Under the pieces are notes generated by a model. It did not search any database and was not told the DNA's origin. It saw only the letters and a program-made list of their open reading frames with translations. This document shows, piece by piece, positions 25,631 to 34,310 of a stretch of DNA of 64,000 nt. The translations under genes and the position numbers were made by a program. The stretch comes from Methylosinus sp. LW4. Lineage in GTDB: Bacteria; Pseudomonadota; Alphaproteobacteria; Rhizobiales; Beijerinckiaceae. Position 1 is the stretch's first letter. Every line of letters starts with the position of its first letter. The stretch is taken from the NCBI RefSeq assembly GCF_000379125.1, contig NZ_KB900626.1, positions 837,747 to 901,746 on the forward strand, given 5' to 3'.

Positions 25631-26734
25631 TCAGGCGAGCGCGCCCGGCGCGGGTTGCAGATGGCGTGGCGCGGCGGCTCTTTCTCGGCTGCGTCTCGCC
25701 GCGTTCCAGCGCAGCAGCGGCTGCTCGAGAATGTGATGGCTCGCAGAAGCGATCGCGACTGTGAGGAGAAAAGCGACGCGCTTTTGCTCGAGACCGAATG
25801 CGGAGCCGCTGGCGATGAAGAGCGCGAGAATCGGCTGATGCCAGAGATAGACGCCATAGGAGATGGCGCCGAGATAGGCGAGCGGTCGGTTCGAGAGGAT
25901 GCGGGCGGAAAGCGACATCGGATTGTATCGGCAGTCAATGATGACCATCGCCGAGATGACTGCGAGCAGGGTGTAGCCGAAGATCGCCAGCGCGACGCCT
26001 CCTATGTCCATATAAGCGCCCAATATCGGCATTGCGGCGAGCAGCGTCGCCGAGAGCGTCGGCCGCGTCCTCAGCCATTCGACGAGAGCGGCGCGCAGGC
26101 CGGGCATAGACAGCGCCACGGCCAGCGCGCAGCCGACCAGCAGCTCGTCTATGCGCGTGTCGAAGCCGTGATAGATGCGAAACGTCCGTGCGCCGTCATA
26201 GAGGAGGAGCCAGCGCCAGAGCGTCACGACGGCGACGCCCATGAGGATCGCCTTCAGAAGGTCGGAGCGCGACAAGCGTGCGGCGCCCGCTGCGAGCAGC
26301 AAGGGCCAGCTCAGATAGAACTGCTGTTCGACCGCCAGCGACCAAACATGGGAGAAATAGAAGGAGTCGCCGAAACGCTCGATGAAGGCGCGCTTCCAAT
26401 TGCTCGTGTAGGTGAGAACGAAGCCGAGGTCGCCCGGCAGCTCGTGGGGCGGGATGGAGAGAGCGGCGACGATGAGCGTCGTTCCCAGCGCCATCGCCCA
26501 GAGGGCCGGCGCGAGACGAATGGTGCGGCGCAGGAAAAAGGAGGAGAAGCGAAAGCTTCTCGTCTCCAGCTCGTCGAGCAGGAGAGTCGTGATGAGATAG
26601 CCGCTCAGCACGAAGAATATGTCGACGCCGACGAAGCCGCCCGTCGGCAGATTTTGCCAGTAATGAAACAGGATCACGAAAAGAACCGCGACTCCGCGGA
26701 GGCCGTCCAGCGCGGCCGCTCTCGAATTCATCAT
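25631..26734 (-). CDS. Membrane acyltransferase (OafA/YrhL-like)
   Basis: This 367-residue protein of the acyltransferase 3 family has about ten membrane spans. It begins with ALDGLRGVAVLFVILFHYW, with the His of the catalytic LFHYW segment, continues with VGVDIFFVLSGYLITT, and contains SHVWSLAVEQQFYLSWP. Members transfer acetyl or other acyl groups to cell-surface sugars such as O-antigen or exopolysaccharide; the acceptor here is unknown. The first of two adjacent ATGs (26734) has AAGGCG seven bases upstream. An inverted repeat lies in its leader. Confidence 0.9.
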   Translation of the reverse strand: MMNSRAAALDGLRGVAVLFVILFHYWQNLPTGGFVGVDIFFVLSGYLITTLLLDELETRSFRFSSFFLRRTIRLAPALWAMALGTTLIVAALSIPPHELPGDLGFVLTYTSNWKRAFIERFGDSFYFSHVWSLAVEQQFYLSWPLLLAAGAARLSRSDLLKAILMGVAVVTLWRWLLLYDGARTFRIYHGFDTRIDELLVGCALAVALSMPGLRAALVEWLRTRPTLSATLLAAMPILGAYMDIGGVALAIFGYTLLAVISAMVIIDCRYNPMSLSARILSNRPLAYLGAISYGVYLWHQPILALFIASGSAFGLEQKRVAFLLTVAIASASHHILEQPLLRWNAARRSRERAAAPRHLQPAPGALA

Positions 26735-26751
26735 TGAAACGCCTTGAAATA

Positions 26752-26781
26752 TTACGGGAGCCGTTTGCGACAATCCCGTAA
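26752..26781. promoter_or_regulatory. Inverted repeat in the acyltransferase leader
   Basis: TTACGGGA (26752-26759) and TCCCGTAA (26774-26781) are exact inverted complements 14 bases apart, 18-47 bases upstream of the acyltransferase start on the minus strand. It could be an operator or a hairpin in the 5' leader; it also lies after the ppdK stop and might help end that transcript, although no T run follows. Confidence 0.4.
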
Positions 26782-26817
26782 GTAGTCTCGGCGAAAATTC
26801 TTAACGAAAGGCTGCGC

Positions 26818-29496
26818 TCACGCCGTGCTCACCGCCTCCTTGCCGAGCGCCGCCTGCGCCGCGGCGAGGCGGGCGATCGGCACGCGATAGGGCGAGCAGG
26901 ACACGTAATCGAGGCCGACGCTCTCGAAGAAGGCGATGGAGGCCGGATCGCCGCCATGCTCGCCGCAAATGCCGAGCTTGATCGCGGGACGTTGCGCGCG
27001 GGCGCGCGTCGCGGCGAGGCGCACCAGCTCGCCGACGCCCTGCTGATCGATGGTCACGAAAGGATCGGCCGGCAATATGCCTTTTTGCGCATAGGCGCCG
27101 AGGAAGGAGCCGGCGTCGTCGCGCGAGACGCCCAGCGCCGTCTGGGTGAGGTCATTGGTGCCGAAGGAGAAGAACTCCGCCGTCTCGGCGATCTCGGCGG
27201 CGCGCAGGCAGGCGCGCGGCAGCTCGATCATCGTGCCGATGTGATATTTGGGCGAGAGGCCGGTCTCCTGCTCGAGCGCCTTCGCCGTCGCGTCTATGCG
27301 CGCGGCGACGAAATCCAGCTCCGCCTTGGAGAAGACCAGCGGCACCATGATCTCGATCGTCGCCGGCACGCCGGTTTGCGCGGCGGAGGCGATCGCCGCC
27401 TCGAAGATCGCGCGCGCCTGCATCTCGGCGATCTCGGGGAAGGCGACGGCGAGGCGCACGCCGCGAAAGCCGAGCATGGGATTGAACTCGGAGAGCTCCT
27501 TGGCGCGCTGGCGCAGCTTGGCCGGATCGGCGCCCATGGCCTCCGCCACCTCGGCGATCTCGGATTCCGTATGCGGCAGAAACTCGTGCAGCGGCGGGTC
27601 GAGCAGGCGGATCGTCACCGGCAGGCCGGCCATGATCTCGAACAGCTCCTGAAAATCGCCGCGCTGGATCGGCAGCAGCTTGGCGAGCGCGGCGCGGCGG
27701 CCCTCGACATCGTCGGCGAGGATCATCTCGCGCACGGAGACGATGCGGTCGTCCTCGAAGAACATATGCTCGGTGCGAGCGAGGCCGACGCCCTCGGCGC
27801 CGAAGCGCCGCGCCGCGCGGGCGTCCGCCGGCGTCTCGGCGTTGGCGCGCACGCGCATGCGGCGGGCCTTGTCCGCCCATTCCATCAGCACGGCGAATTC
27901 GCCGGTCAGCTCCGGCTGGCGCATCTTCACCGCGCCGGCGATCACGCGGCCGGCCGAGCCGTCTATGGTGACGAGATCGCCCTTGGCGAAGCGGCGCCCC
28001 GCGACTGAAAAGCTCTGGTCCTCATAGCTCACGCGGATGGCGCCGACGCCGGAGACGCAGGGCTTGCCCATGCCGCGGGCCACCACGGCGGCGTGCGAGG
28101 TCATGCCGCCGCGCGTCGTCAATATGCCCTCGGCGGCGTGCATTCCGCCGATATCCTCCGGGCTCGTCTCGACGCGCACCAGAATGATCTTGCGGCCCTG
28201 CGCGGCGAGCGCCTCGGCCTCCGCGGCGTCGAAGACGATCTCACCGACGGCGGCGCCGGGCGAAGCGGGCAGGCCGCTGGCCAATATGGTCGTCTTCACG
28301 TCCGGGTCGATGGTGGGATGCAGCAATTGGTCGAGCGACAGTGGATCGATGCGCAATATCGCCTCGTCGCGGGTGATGAGCCCCTCATTGGCCATGTCGA
28401 CGGCGATCTTCAGCGCGGCCGGCGCGGTGCGCTTGCCGGTGCGCGTCTGCAGCATCCAGAGCTTCCCGCGCTCGACGGTGAACTCCATGTCCTGCATGTC
28501 GCGATAATGCTTCTCGAGCAGCGCCGAGACGTGGCGGAACTCCTCGAACACATCCGGCAGCGCCGCCTCCATGGAGGGACGGGTGGAGCCGCCGGCGCGG
28601 CGCGCGGCCTCGGTGATCGGCTGCGGGGTGCGGATGCCGGCGACGACATCCTCGCCCTGCGCATTGATGAGGAACTCGCCATAGAGCTCGCGCGCGCCGG
28701 TCGAGGGATTGCGTGTGAAAGCGACGCCGGTCGCGGAATTATCGTCCATATTGCCGAAGACCATGGCCTGAACATTGACGGCCGTGCCCCAATCCTCGGG
28801 AATATTGTGCAGCTGGCGATAGATGATGGCGCGGTGATTCATCCAGGAGGAGAAGACGGCGCCGATCGCGCCCCATAATTGCTCGCGCGGCTCCTGTGGA
28901 AAGGGGCGGGCGGTCGCTTTCTCGACAATCGTCTTGAATGTGTCGACGATAAAGCGCCAATCATCGGCCGAAAGATCCGTGTCGAGCGAGAGGCCTTTCT
29001 TCTCCTTATAGTGCTCGAGCGCGTCCTCGAACGCGTGATGCTCGAGGCCGAGCACCACTGTCGCATACATTTCGACGAAGCGACGGTAGGAATCATAGGC
29101 GAAGCGCTCATTGCCGGCGATCGCCGCCAGCGCCCCGACGGTCTTGTCGTTGAGGCCGAGGTTCAGCACCGTATCCATCATGCCGGGCATGGAGGCGCGG
29201 GCGCCGGAGCGCACCGAGACCAGCAGCGGCCATTTCGACTCGCCGAAGCTATGGCCGGCGAGCTCGCCGAGACGCTCCAGCGCCGCGTCGATCTGCGCGC
29301 CGAGCTCGGCCGGATAGGTCTTGCCATTCGCATAGAAATGCGAGCAAACCTCGGTGGTTATGGTGAAGCCAGGGGGGACCGGCAGGCCGAGCCCGGCCAT
29401 TTCGGCGAGGTTGGCTCCCTTGCCGCCGAGCAGGTTCTTCATCGCGGCCGCGCCTTCGGCCGCGCCGCCGCCGAAATTATAGACCCATTTGGTCAT
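26818..29496 (-). CDS. ppdK: Pyruvate, phosphate dikinase
   Basis: PpdK interconverts pyruvate + ATP + Pi with phosphoenolpyruvate + AMP + PPi. In serine-cycle methylotrophs it supplies PEP for carboxylation. The 892-residue protein has the ATP-grasp domain (GGKGANLAEMAGLGLPVPPGF at the start), the central swivelling domain with catalytic His in GGMTSHAAVVARGMGKPC, and the TIM-barrel PEP domain with LGICGEHGGDP near the end. ATG 29496 begins at the usual family start (MTKWVYNFGGG); longer in-frame extensions lack similarity. The product PPi can feed the H+-pyrophosphatase encoded elsewhere in the window. Confidence 0.97.
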   Translation of the reverse strand: MTKWVYNFGGGAAEGAAAMKNLLGGKGANLAEMAGLGLPVPPGFTITTEVCSHFYANGKTYPAELGAQIDAALERLGELAGHSFGESKWPLLVSVRSGARASMPGMMDTVLNLGLNDKTVGALAAIAGNERFAYDSYRRFVEMYATVVLGLEHHAFEDALEHYKEKKGLSLDTDLSADDWRFIVDTFKTIVEKATARPFPQEPREQLWGAIGAVFSSWMNHRAIIYRQLHNIPEDWGTAVNVQAMVFGNMDDNSATGVAFTRNPSTGARELYGEFLINAQGEDVVAGIRTPQPITEAARRAGGSTRPSMEAALPDVFEEFRHVSALLEKHYRDMQDMEFTVERGKLWMLQTRTGKRTAPAALKIAVDMANEGLITRDEAILRIDPLSLDQLLHPTIDPDVKTTILASGLPASPGAAVGEIVFDAAEAEALAAQGRKIILVRVETSPEDIGGMHAAEGILTTRGGMTSHAAVVARGMGKPCVSGVGAIRVSYEDQSFSVAGRRFAKGDLVTIDGSAGRVIAGAVKMRQPELTGEFAVLMEWADKARRMRVRANAETPADARAARRFGAEGVGLARTEHMFFEDDRIVSVREMILADDVEGRRAALAKLLPIQRGDFQELFEIMAGLPVTIRLLDPPLHEFLPHTESEIAEVAEAMGADPAKLRQRAKELSEFNPMLGFRGVRLAVAFPEIAEMQARAIFEAAIASAAQTGVPATIEIMVPLVFSKAELDFVAARIDATAKALEQETGLSPKYHIGTMIELPRACLRAAEIAETAEFFSFGTNDLTQTALGVSRDDAGSFLGAYAQKGILPADPFVTIDQQGVGELVRLAATRARAQRPAIKLGICGEHGGDPASIAFFESVGLDYVSCSPYRVPIARLAAAQAALGKEAVSTA

Positions 29497-29780
29497 AGCA
29501 TCATTTTCCGGGCGCCACGCTGCGGCGCAACATACAAGAACCGGACCGCCGAGAGCTTCCCCCGAAGGTTTCGCATATTCGAGCTCACGCTCGCAACCGG
29601 CGGCGCCGGGATTGTCCGGCGAATGACCGGTCCTTGTCGCAAAATAGGTCGGCCCAGACGAATATTCCGTGAACGGCGGCCCCGCCGGCGCAGAAAATGG
29701 ACGCTTGTCCCGATGCATGGCGAGCGGCGCGCTTTTCTGGTCTAATGCAATTCCGCGAGGAAAGCTTCGGGGACCACGCC

Positions 29781-29990
29781 ATGATCGACGACCAGGATGA
29801 GCGTCCGCGCGCCGGAGCGGGCGGCGGCAAGACCGTCTCGCACGAGATCGGCCAGCCCCTGGACGCGCTCTCGGTCGCCGAATTCGACGAGCGCATCGCG
29901 CTGCTGCGCGCCGAGATCGAGCGGCTCGAGCAGGCGCGCGCCGCCAAGGCGGCCTCGCTCGCGGCCGCCGACGCGTTTTTCAAGAAATAG
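29781..29990 (+). CDS. DUF1192 family protein
   Basis: The 69-residue protein matches DUF1192, a small alphaproteobacterial family. The diagnostic core is [22 protein letters not shown], followed by a charged coiled-coil ([17 protein letters not shown]) and a final AADAFFK. The coiled-coil suggests a small structural or adaptor role, but no function is known. ATG 29781 gives the family's normal length. It lies 100 bp ahead of tsaD on the same strand and may be co-transcribed. Confidence 0.85.
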   Translation: MIDDQDERPRAGAGGGKTVSHEIGQPLDALSVAEFDERIALLRAEIERLEQARAAKAASLAAADAFFKK

Positions 29991-30090
29991 ATCGGCGATT
30001 TGCTTTGCCGGGCCGCGCGCCTATAGGTTGGCGCCTGTTTTGGCTCCCGCCGGCAGGGCGATTCGTCCGCCGGCGCTCGAGGATCCGTCC

Positions 30091-31152
30091 ATGCGCGTGC
30101 TCGGCATTGAAACCACCTGCGACGAGACGGCGGTCGCCGTCGTGGCGTCGCGCATCGGCGGCGATGGCGGCGACATTCTCTCAAATGAGGTGATGAGCCA
30201 GATCGCCCAGCATGCGGCCTATGGCGGCGTCGTGCCGGAGATCGCGGCGCGCGCCCATATCGATGTGCTGGAGCGGCTGATCGTCCGCGCGCTGGATACG
30301 GCGGGAACCGACATCGCCGGCGTCGACGCCATAGCGGCTTCCGCCGGGCCGGGCCTCATCGGCGGCATTCTCGTCGGCCTCACCGCGGCCAAGGCGCTGG
30401 CGCTCGCCGCCGACAAGCCCTTCATCGCCGTCAATCACCTCGAGGCCCATGCGCTCACCGGCCGCCTGACCGAGCGGCTGGACTTCCCCTATCTCGCTCT
30501 GCTGGTTTCCGGCGGCCATACGCAGCTCGTCGCCGTGATGGGCGTCGGGGATTACAAGCGGCTCGGCTCGACAGTGGATGACGCGGCCGGCGAGGCCTTC
30601 GACAAGGTCGCCAAAATGCTCGGGCTTCCCTATCCCGGCGGCCCGCATATCGAGCGTTTGGCGGAGGAGGGCGATCCGGCCCGCTTCGATTTTCCGCGTC
30701 CCATGTTCGGCCGCGAGGGGGCGGATTTCTCGCTCTCCGGCCTCAAGACCGCGGTGCGCCAGGAGATCGCCCGGATCGGAACGCCGACCGAGCGCGACGT
30801 CGCTGATCTCGCCGCCTCCTTCCAGGCGGCGATCGTGGATGTTCTGGTCGATCGCGTGCGCTCCGGCCTGCGCATCTTCACCCAGAATGGCGGCCAGCCC
30901 AATGGGCTCGTCATCGGCGGCGGCGTCGGCGCCAATGGCGCGATCCGCCGCGCGCTCACGCGTCTTTGCGCCGAGACCGGCCTGCGCTTCGTCTCGCCGC
31001 CGCCGGGGCTGTGCTCGGACAATGGCGCGGTGGTGGCCTGGGCCGGGCTCGAGCGCTTTGCGCGCGGCATGACCGATGATCTGACCTTCGCCGCCCGCCC
31101 GCGCTGGCCGCTGGACGCCAACGCCGGCGCGTTGCACCACGGCAAGGCGTGA
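30091..31152 (+). CDS. tsaD: tRNA N6-adenosine threonylcarbamoyltransferase
   Basis: TsaD with TsaB and TsaE transfers the threonylcarbamoyl group to A37 of tRNAs that read ANN codons. The 353-residue protein has the family start [16 protein letters not shown], the metal-binding HxxxH in [10 protein letters not shown], and the ASKHA nucleotide motifs SGGHTQLV and [14 protein letters not shown] 30091 gives the standard N-terminus. The gpsA gene downstream is a common neighbour of tsaD in alphaproteobacteria; here a PLD-like gene is inserted between them. Confidence 0.97.
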   Translation: MRVLGIETTCDETAVAVVASRIGGDGGDILSNEVMSQIAQHAAYGGVVPEIAARAHIDVLERLIVRALDTAGTDIAGVDAIAASAGPGLIGGILVGLTAAKALALAADKPFIAVNHLEAHALTGRLTERLDFPYLALLVSGGHTQLVAVMGVGDYKRLGSTVDDAAGEAFDKVAKMLGLPYPGGPHIERLAEEGDPARFDFPRPMFGREGADFSLSGLKTAVRQEIARIGTPTERDVADLAASFQAAIVDVLVDRVRSGLRIFTQNGGQPNGLVIGGGVGANGAIRRALTRLCAETGLRFVSPPPGLCSDNGAVVAWAGLERFARGMTDDLTFAARPRWPLDANAGALHHGKA

Positions 31153-31182
31153 GCGCTCGATGCCTTCGGCGGGGCGGATGAG

Positions 31183-31728
31183 ATGAAGCGGCTCTTGCTG
31201 GCCGCGGCGGCGACCTTCTCGGTTCCGCCGCAGCCCGGCGGCCTGCTGTCGCAGGAGCCGCTCGCCGTCGGCGTGCGCGTCTTCTATGGGCCGCGCCCCG
31301 GCTTCGAGGACATCGATCTGCGGCTCATCGGCGGCGCCAAAAAATCCATCGATATGGCCGCTTATGTCCTCACCGATCGCGCGGTGATCTCGGCGCTCGG
31401 CGCCGCCGCCATGCGCGGCGTGCGCGTGCGAATCTATATCGACGGGGAGGAGCGCGGCGGCCTCGGCTCGGCGGTGGAGGCGGTCGCCGCCGCCCGCAAT
31501 ATGGAGATCAGGCGCAAGGGCCGCTCGCGCGATCTGATGCATCTGAAGTCCTATCAGGTGGACGGACGGATGCTGCGCAGCGGCTCCGCCAATTTTTCGG
31601 TCTCGGGCGAAGAATTCCAGGACAATGACCTCATATTGATCGAAAGCCCTAGTGCGGTCGAGCAGTTCGAGGCGACATTCGAGCGGCTATGGGCGCGCTC
31701 GGACAATCAGAAGATCGGGATGCGATGA
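31183..31728 (+). CDS. Phospholipase D-like nuclease, single HKD motif
   Basis: The 181-residue protein has one HKD motif: His120, Lys122, Asp127, then Gly134-Ser135-x-Asn137 (HLKSYQVD and SGSANF). Single-motif members of the PLD superfamily, such as the plasmid nuclease Nuc, work as dimers and cleave DNA without a metal. The first 20 residues (MKRLLLAAAATFSV) look like a weak signal or anchor, so it may act in the periplasm. The stop overlaps the gpsA start as ATGA, so the two are translationally coupled although their functions seem unrelated. Confidence 0.85.
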   Translation: MKRLLLAAAATFSVPPQPGGLLSQEPLAVGVRVFYGPRPGFEDIDLRLIGGAKKSIDMAAYVLTDRAVISALGAAAMRGVRVRIYIDGEERGGLGSAVEAVAAARNMEIRRKGRSRDLMHLKSYQVDGRMLRSGSANFSVSGEEFQDNDLILIESPSAVEQFEATFERLWARSDNQKIGMR

Positions 31729-32720
31729 CGAGCGAGGAGAAGAAGATCGCCGTGCTGGGCGCGGGCGCCTGGGGAACGGCGCTCGCCAATGTGGCCGCGA
31801 CTGGGCGCGAGAGAGTGGCGCTCTGGGGTCATGATCCCGCCCATATCGCCGCCCTCGCGCGCGACCGCGAGAACCGCGCCTATCTGCCGGGCCTGCCGTT
31901 GGCGGCGGGCGTCGCGCCTTCCGCCGATCTCGAGGCCGTGGCGGGCGCCGGCGTCGTGCTCTCGGTGGTTCCGGCGCAGGCGATGCGCGAAGTGGCGCGG
32001 CGCTTTCGCGACATTCTCGCGCCGGGAACGGCTTTCGTCATCTGCTCCAAGGGCATAGAGAGTGGCACGCGGCGCTTCATGAGCGAGGTGGCGGCGCAGG
32101 AGTTGCCGCAGGCGAATATCGCCATTCTCTCCGGCCCGAGCTTCGCCGCCGATGTCTGCCGCGGCCTGCCGACGGCGGTGACGCTCGCCGCGCGCGACGA
32201 GGCGCTGGCCAAGCGCCTGTGCGAGATATTGTCGACGCGCGCCTTCCGCCTCTATCGCTCAACCGATGTGCTGGGCGTCGAGATCGGCGGCGCGGCGAAG
32301 AATGTGCTCGCCATAGCGAGCGGCATGGCGGCGGGCAGGGCGCTCGGCGCCAGCGCCGGCGCCGCGCTGATCGCGCGCGGCTTCGCCGAGCTGACGCGTC
32401 TCGGCCGCGCCTATGGCGTCAATCAGGAGACGCTGATGGGCCTCTCCGGCCTCGGCGATCTGGTGCTCACCTGCGGCTCGGCGCAATCGCGCAATTTCGC
32501 CCTGGGCGCGGCGCTGGCGAGCGGCGAGGCGCCGCTCGAGGCCGCCCACGGCAAGCTCGCCGAGGGCGCCTTCACCGCCTCCGCCCTCGTGGCCATGGCC
32601 AAGGAGCGCGGCGTCGAAATGCCGATCGCCGAGGCGGTCGATGCGATATTGTCGGGCGCGATCGGCGTCGATCAGGCGATAGAGGCGCTGCTGATGCGGC
32701 CGCTGAGAGCGGAGGCTTGA
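31725..32720 (+). CDS. gpsA: NAD(P)H-dependent glycerol-3-phosphate dehydrogenase
   Basis: GpsA reduces dihydroxyacetone phosphate to sn-glycerol-3-phosphate, the backbone for phospholipids. The 331-residue protein has the Rossmann motif AVLGAGAWGTALA at residues 9-21, the FVICSKGIESGTRRFM and ILSGPSFAADV substrate segments, and the catalytic-Lys region GAAKNVLAIASGMAAG. ATG 31725 is set by the ATGA overlap with the PLD-like gene and by the position of the Rossmann motif. A large palindrome follows 44 bp after the stop. Confidence 0.97.
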   Translation: MTSEEKKIAVLGAGAWGTALANVAATGRERVALWGHDPAHIAALARDRENRAYLPGLPLAAGVAPSADLEAVAGAGVVLSVVPAQAMREVARRFRDILAPGTAFVICSKGIESGTRRFMSEVAAQELPQANIAILSGPSFAADVCRGLPTAVTLAARDEALAKRLCEILSTRAFRLYRSTDVLGVEIGGAAKNVLAIASGMAAGRALGASAGAALIARGFAELTRLGRAYGVNQETLMGLSGLGDLVLTCGSAQSRNFALGAALASGEAPLEAAHGKLAEGAFTASALVAMAKERGVEMPIAEAVDAILSGAIGVDQAIEALLMRPLRAEA

Positions 32721-32764
32721 GCTTTCGTTGACCGCTCTGTGAGATTCTATCCCGATGAAGCAGG

Positions 32765-32822
32765 GCGAGCCTGAAGGCTCGCGGTCCGAGCCCGCCACTG
32801 GACCGCGAGCCTTCAGGCTCGC
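32765..32822. repeat. 23-bp perfect inverted repeat (nested palindrome)
   Basis: GCGAGCCTGAAGGCTCGCGGTCC (written in parts: GCGAGCCTGAAGGCTCGC then GGTCC, 32765-32787) is exactly complementary to 32800-32822 across a 12-base loop. Each arm is itself a palindrome (GCGAGCCT-GA-AGGCTCGC), so the whole can fold as one long hairpin or as two small ones. It lies between gpsA and the next gene on the same strand and may end the gpsA transcript or be a mobile REP-type element. Confidence 0.8.
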
Positions 32823-32843
32823 ATCGCGTACCGAGCCGTTTGC

Positions 32844-34310
32844 ATGACCCTCGATATTTCCGCGCGAGATCGCGCGGCCGTTCTCGATCTGCGATCGAAC
32901 CGCTTCCATCTTGAAGCCCTCATCGCCCTGACCCTCATCGGCGCTGCGCTGCGCCTCTGCGCTGCGCAAGGCGATCTCTGGCTCGATGAAATCTGGACGC
33001 TGAACCTGCTCGAGCGGGCGCATTCCTTCGGCGACGTCTTCATCGGCTTGCATCACGACAATAATCACGTCGCCAATTCCGCCTGGCTCTATCTCATAGG
33101 GCCGAACGCGCCGGTTCCGCTGATGCGTCTCGCCGCGATCGTGTTCGGGACGCTGGCCATTCCCGCCGCCGCGGCCGCCAGCCGCCGCTATTTCGACGCG
33201 GCCGGCCTCATCGCGGCTTTCGTCTTCGCGACCTCCTATTTCTTCGTCCATTACGGCTCTGAGGCGCGCGGCTATGCCGGCATGACGCTCGCCGTGCTGC
33301 TGGCCTATGGTCTCGTGGACGCCATTCTGGCGGAGGGCGCCTCTTGGCGCCGGCTGCTGGCGCTGGCGGCGGCGATCTGTTTCGGGACCTTCTCCCATCT
33401 GACGATGATCGAGGCGAGCGGCGCGCTGGCGCTGACGGCGCTGCTGCGTTTTCGTCGCAGCACTCTCGGCCGGACGGTCGCAATCGGGGCTGTCGCCGGG
33501 CTCGCCAGCCTTCCCGCGCTCGCCTGCTTCGCCTATGGCGCGCTGGCCCCGGATTTTCAGGTCGGGGCCATGGTTCCGCTGAGCCCGGCGATCTTCGCCG
33601 AGGGCGTCGCCGGAATGGCGCGGGCGACCTTGGGCTTTCCGCGCGGCGTCGATGATTTCGTCCTGCTCGGCGCCGCCGGGCTGCTCGCCCTCGGCCTGCT
33701 GGCGGTTCTGCCGGCGGAGCGGCGGGGCTTCCCGGCCATCGCCGTCTTTGGCTTGCCGCTGCTGCATGTGGCCGCCGGCCTGCCGAGCCAGCAATATCCG
33801 CGTTTTCACTCGACCGCGGCGATCGGCCTCGCGCTGCTCGCGGCCGAAGGCTGCGCCGCCCTTTGGCGCGCCGGCGCGTGGCGGCGCGGGTTGGCCGTTG
33901 GCCTGCTGGGCGCTTTCGCTATCGGCGAGGCTATCCAACTCGCCGATTTCTACCGCGATGGCCGCGGCCATTACGCCGATGCGGTGAAGATCATGGCCGA
34001 ACGGAAAGAGGCGTCCTACGCCGTCGATTTCGCCCGCGGCGAAACCAAGGCCGTCGTCGCCTATCACGCCCGTAGGCTGGGCTTCGCCGCGACGGCCGTC
34101 TCTCCCGCTGAATGGTGCGCGACGCCGCCGGCTTTTCTGCTTGTGGTCGATTTGCCGGATGCGAAGGCCGATCATGCGGAGCGACGCTCCGCCGGCCCGC
34201 AGGATTGCCGCTCGGCCTTCCTGCGGCGGGGATATTTCCCGGCGTCGGGCCTCTCGGGCTTCGCCTGGACGCTCTATGAGCGGGAGGAGATCACAAGGTC
34301 GGCGCGATGA
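32844..34310 (+). CDS. GT-C-like integral membrane glycosyltransferase
   Basis: The 488-residue protein has about ten to twelve membrane spans. Just after the first span, a periplasmic loop holds GDLWLDEIWTLNLLE, whose Asp-Glu pair matches the catalytic position of GT-C enzymes of the PMT/ArnT type. Such enzymes move sugars from polyprenyl phosphate to lipids or proteins in the periplasm. Donor and acceptor are unknown. The hydrophilic C-terminal part (about 400-488) includes three Cys residues. The 3' end overlaps the convergent DUF2865 gene by 20 bp. It is a distant structural parallel to the murB-linked membrane protein at 56.7 kb. Confidence 0.7.
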   Translation: MTLDISARDRAAVLDLRSNRFHLEALIALTLIGAALRLCAAQGDLWLDEIWTLNLLERAHSFGDVFIGLHHDNNHVANSAWLYLIGPNAPVPLMRLAAIVFGTLAIPAAAAASRRYFDAAGLIAAFVFATSYFFVHYGSEARGYAGMTLAVLLAYGLVDAILAEGASWRRLLALAAAICFGTFSHLTMIEASGALALTALLRFRRSTLGRTVAIGAVAGLASLPALACFAYGALAPDFQVGAMVPLSPAIFAEGVAGMARATLGFPRGVDDFVLLGAAGLLALGLLAVLPAERRGFPAIAVFGLPLLHVAAGLPSQQYPRFHSTAAIGLALLAAEGCAALWRAGAWRRGLAVGLLGAFAIGEAIQLADFYRDGRGHYADAVKIMAERKEASYAVDFARGETKAVVAYHARRLGFAATAVSPAEWCATPPAFLLVVDLPDAKADHAERRSAGPQDCRSAFLRRGYFPASGLSGFAWTLYEREEITRSAR

